This document shows, piece by piece, positions 5,325 through 6,945 of a DNA stretch of 6,945 nucleotides (the stretch's first letter is position 1; every line of letters begins with the position of its first letter). Origin of the DNA: Methylovirgula sp. (GTDB lineage Bacteria > Pseudomonadota > Alphaproteobacteria > Rhizobiales > Beijerinckiaceae). The translations under genes were made by a program, and so were the position numbers. The notes beneath the pieces are model-generated. The model had not been told where the DNA came from and did no database searches. It saw only the letters and a list, made by a program, of their open reading frames with translations. The stretch covers positions 1-6,945 of the forward strand of contig JASHUD010000045.1 in the NCBI GenBank assembly GCA_030040215.1. The letters are read 5' to 3'.

Positions 5325-6809
5325 ATGCGGCGGATCGGTTTTGTTCTTTTTGTCGTCGTCCTGTCGCTCGGCGGCCTTCCGGCCCGCGCCGACCCCTCTT
5401 CGATCCTGACCTATCACGGCAGCCCCAATCGCAGCGGGAACTTCGTCGTCCCCAGCCTGACCTGGGATCGCGCCAAAACGCTGCGCTTCGATCCCGCTTT
5501 CCACGCCGAACTTTCCGGAAAGATTCATGCGCAACCGCTCTATTGGCAGCCGCCCGGCGCGAAATCCGCGCTGCTCATCGCAGTTACCGAAAACAACGTC
5601 GTCTACGCGCTCGATGCGCTGAGCGGGCAGACGGTCTGGAAGCGGGAACTGGGGCCGCCGGTGGGGCGCGAGGCGCTGCCTTGCGGCGACATCGCTCCGC
5701 TTGGCGTCACCGGCACGCCGGTCATCGACGCGGCGAGCGAAACTCTGTTTCTCGATGCCGCCATCAACCTTCCTTCCGGGCCGAGTGATCTCGTCTTTGC
5801 GCTGGCCTTGAAGGATGGGGCAATCGTGCCCGGCTGGCCGGTCGATATCCGAGGTGCTTTCGCCGACCAAAATCCTCCCTTCCTTGCGACCACGCAAAAT
5901 CAGCGTGGCGCGCTGCTAGTCTTCAACAATACCGTCTATGTGCCTTTCGGCAGTTTCTTCGGCTGCGCGCCCTACCACGGAACGGTGGTCGGCGTTTCTC
6001 TCAGCGATCCGCACAAGGTAACGCGCTGGGCGACACGCGCGGAAGGCGGTGGAATTTGGGCGCAGGGCGGCGTCGTTTCGGATGGCGCCTCGCTCTTCGT
6101 GGCGACCGGCAACACGTATGGCACGGCGGATTGGGCCGACGGCGAGGCGGTGATCCGTCTGCCACCCGATCTGCATCATTCCGCCGATGAGCGGGATTTC
6201 TTCGCGCCGACCGATTGGCACGATCTCGATGTCAACGACTCCGATCTGGGCGTGATCGCCCCCATGCCGCTCGACCTTCCGGCTGGAAAGGACCCTCAAA
6301 AGCTCGTCCTCGCGCTTGGCAAGGACGGCAAGGCCTATCTTCTCGATCGGACGCATCTCGGCGGCGTCGGCGGCGCGCTCGCCATCAAAAAAATGTCGGG
6401 GTGGGGGATTTATGCGGCCGCCGCCGCCTATCCCGTAGCTGATTCCATCTATGTTGCCTTTCCAACCGAGGGTCCGGGTTGCCTGGAAGACCCATTGCGG
6501 AAAGGTCTCATTACCTTGGCCGCTCACGGCGGCCATCCGCCGACGCTCGCCGTCGCATGGTGCGGGAAGATGCAAGGTTTCGGCGCGCCGATCGTGACGA
6601 CCACAGATGGAAGCGCCAATCCGATCGTCTGGGCCGTCGGCGCGCAAGGCGACAATCGTCTGCATGGGTTCAAGGGCGATACCGGCGAAGTGTTGTTCGA
6701 TGGCCCGAAGCAGGGCTTGGCCGGCCTGCACCGCCTCCAGACGCTCATCGCGACGCAGGATCGTCTCTATGTGGGTGCCGACGGAACGATCTACGCGTTC
6801 GCTTTCTAG
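5325..6809 (+). CDS. Exported PQQ-like beta-propeller protein of unknown function
   Basis: The 494-residue product begins with a Sec signal, MRRIGFVLFVVVLSLGGLPARA, cut probably after A22, so it should act outside the cytoplasm. The body shows spaced propeller blades: NNVVYALDALSGQTVWKREL (90-109), GVTGTPVIDAASETLFLDAA, NNTVYVPFGSFFG, GGVVSDGASLFVATGN, KLVLALGKDGKAYLLDRTHL, WAVGAQGDNRLHGFKGDTGE and RLYVGADGTIYAFAF at the end. This is the quinoprotein/PQQ-repeat architecture also found in BamB and alcohol dehydrogenases. I see no convincing PQQ active-site set (vicinal cysteines, CxxCH heme site), so an enzyme role is unproven; a binding or scaffold role is equally possible. Four cysteines (C120, C214, C386, C413) could form disulfides. 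The start is the ATG at 5325, with GAGGT four bases before it and the signal peptide directly after; a longer frame from 5262 overlaps the LysR gene. It lies 31 bases after the LysR stop and may be co-transcribed. Confidence 0.85.
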   Translation: MRRIGFVLFVVVLSLGGLPARADPSSILTYHGSPNRSGNFVVPSLTWDRAKTLRFDPAFHAELSGKIHAQPLYWQPPGAKSALLIAVTENNVVYALDALSGQTVWKRELGPPVGREALPCGDIAPLGVTGTPVIDAASETLFLDAAINLPSGPSDLVFALALKDGAIVPGWPVDIRGAFADQNPPFLATTQNQRGALLVFNNTVYVPFGSFFGCAPYHGTVVGVSLSDPHKVTRWATRAEGGGIWAQGGVVSDGASLFVATGNTYGTADWADGEAVIRLPPDLHHSADERDFFAPTDWHDLDVNDSDLGVIAPMPLDLPAGKDPQKLVLALGKDGKAYLLDRTHLGGVGGALAIKKMSGWGIYAAAAAYPVADSIYVAFPTEGPGCLEDPLRKGLITLAAHGGHPPTLAVAWCGKMQGFGAPIVTTTDGSANPIVWAVGAQGDNRLHGFKGDTGEVLFDGPKQGLAGLHRLQTLIATQDRLYVGADGTIYAFAF

Positions 6810-6945
6810 TTCCACTGCCGTTCATCTCGCCGTTTACGGGGAGAGCGGAAGCGACGAACTCTTCGCGCAATCCGCGGAAAACGGTAGCGCCATCACTCCC
6901 GAATATTTGAACAAGGCGGACCTCTTGCATCTGCCGGCCGCCTCG
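6810..6945 (+). other. Unassigned 3' region with a stem-loop
   Basis: After the propeller gene's stop no complete gene is visible. A stem forms between TCTCGCCG (6825-6832) and CGGGGAGA (6837-6844), with one G-G mismatch and a TTTA loop. No T run follows, so it is a weak terminator candidate or a piece of a dispersed CTCTCCCCG-type intergenic repeat. The plus-strand frame from 6808 is open to the edge but has no ATG or GTG after the stop. It ends with ENGSAITPEYLNKADLLHL (6877-6933), which resembles part of the LysR protein. Whether this belongs to a gene beyond the window cannot be told. Confidence 0.35.

Noticed and set aside
5916..6815. Minus-strand open frame of 299 codons
   Set aside because: Antisense of the propeller gene; the plus strand has signal peptide, ribosome site and blade motifs.
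1..6945. CRISPR array, transposase, phage or toxin-antitoxin/defence genes
   Set aside because: No regularly spaced repeats, terminal inverted repeats, transposase or integrase motifs, or small toxin-like gene pairs were found on either strand.

Overview
The window looks like the chromosome of a GC-rich alphaproteobacterium, most likely of the order Hyphomicrobiales (Rhizobiales). The evidence is the alphaproteobacterial type of cytochrome b and HemF, a tandem pair of DUF992 proteins (a family I know mainly from this order), and a trxB gene followed by a LysR regulator that closely resembles LsrB/VtlR of rhizobia and Brucella. This assignment is by recall of family sequences, not by database search.

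Left part (1-908, minus strand): the 5' two thirds of a cytochrome b gene (petB) runs off the left edge. Immediately upstream of it, where the Rieske iron-sulfur gene petA belongs, only the two ends of petA remain. These are a start region with a twin-arginine signal (SRRDFLFIATGAVG) and the C-terminal tail (GPAPHNLALPPYTF...SDTKISIG). They are joined out of frame, and the whole [2Fe-2S] domain is missing. This is the most notable observation here: either a real internal deletion that kills petA, or an assembly collapse.

Middle (909-3183, plus strand): divergent from petA is hemF (oxygen-dependent coproporphyrinogen III oxidase, heme synthesis). It is followed by a hairpin-bearing gap with a recognisable promoter, then two tandem paralogous exported DUF992 proteins of unknown function. 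The second DUF992 protein ends in a natural His5 tail.

Right part (3184-6945, plus strand): a gap rich in palindromes with a putative promoter precedes trxB (thioredoxin reductase, GTG start). An LsrB/VtlR-like LysR regulator follows, and 31 bases after it an exported PQQ-like beta-propeller protein of unknown function. The last 136 bases hold a stem-loop and an unassigned open frame that faintly resembles the C-terminal part of the LysR protein.

Functionally, the region combines respiration (bc1 complex), heme supply and thiol redox control. No phage, insertion sequence, CRISPR array, tRNA or defence-like system is visible.
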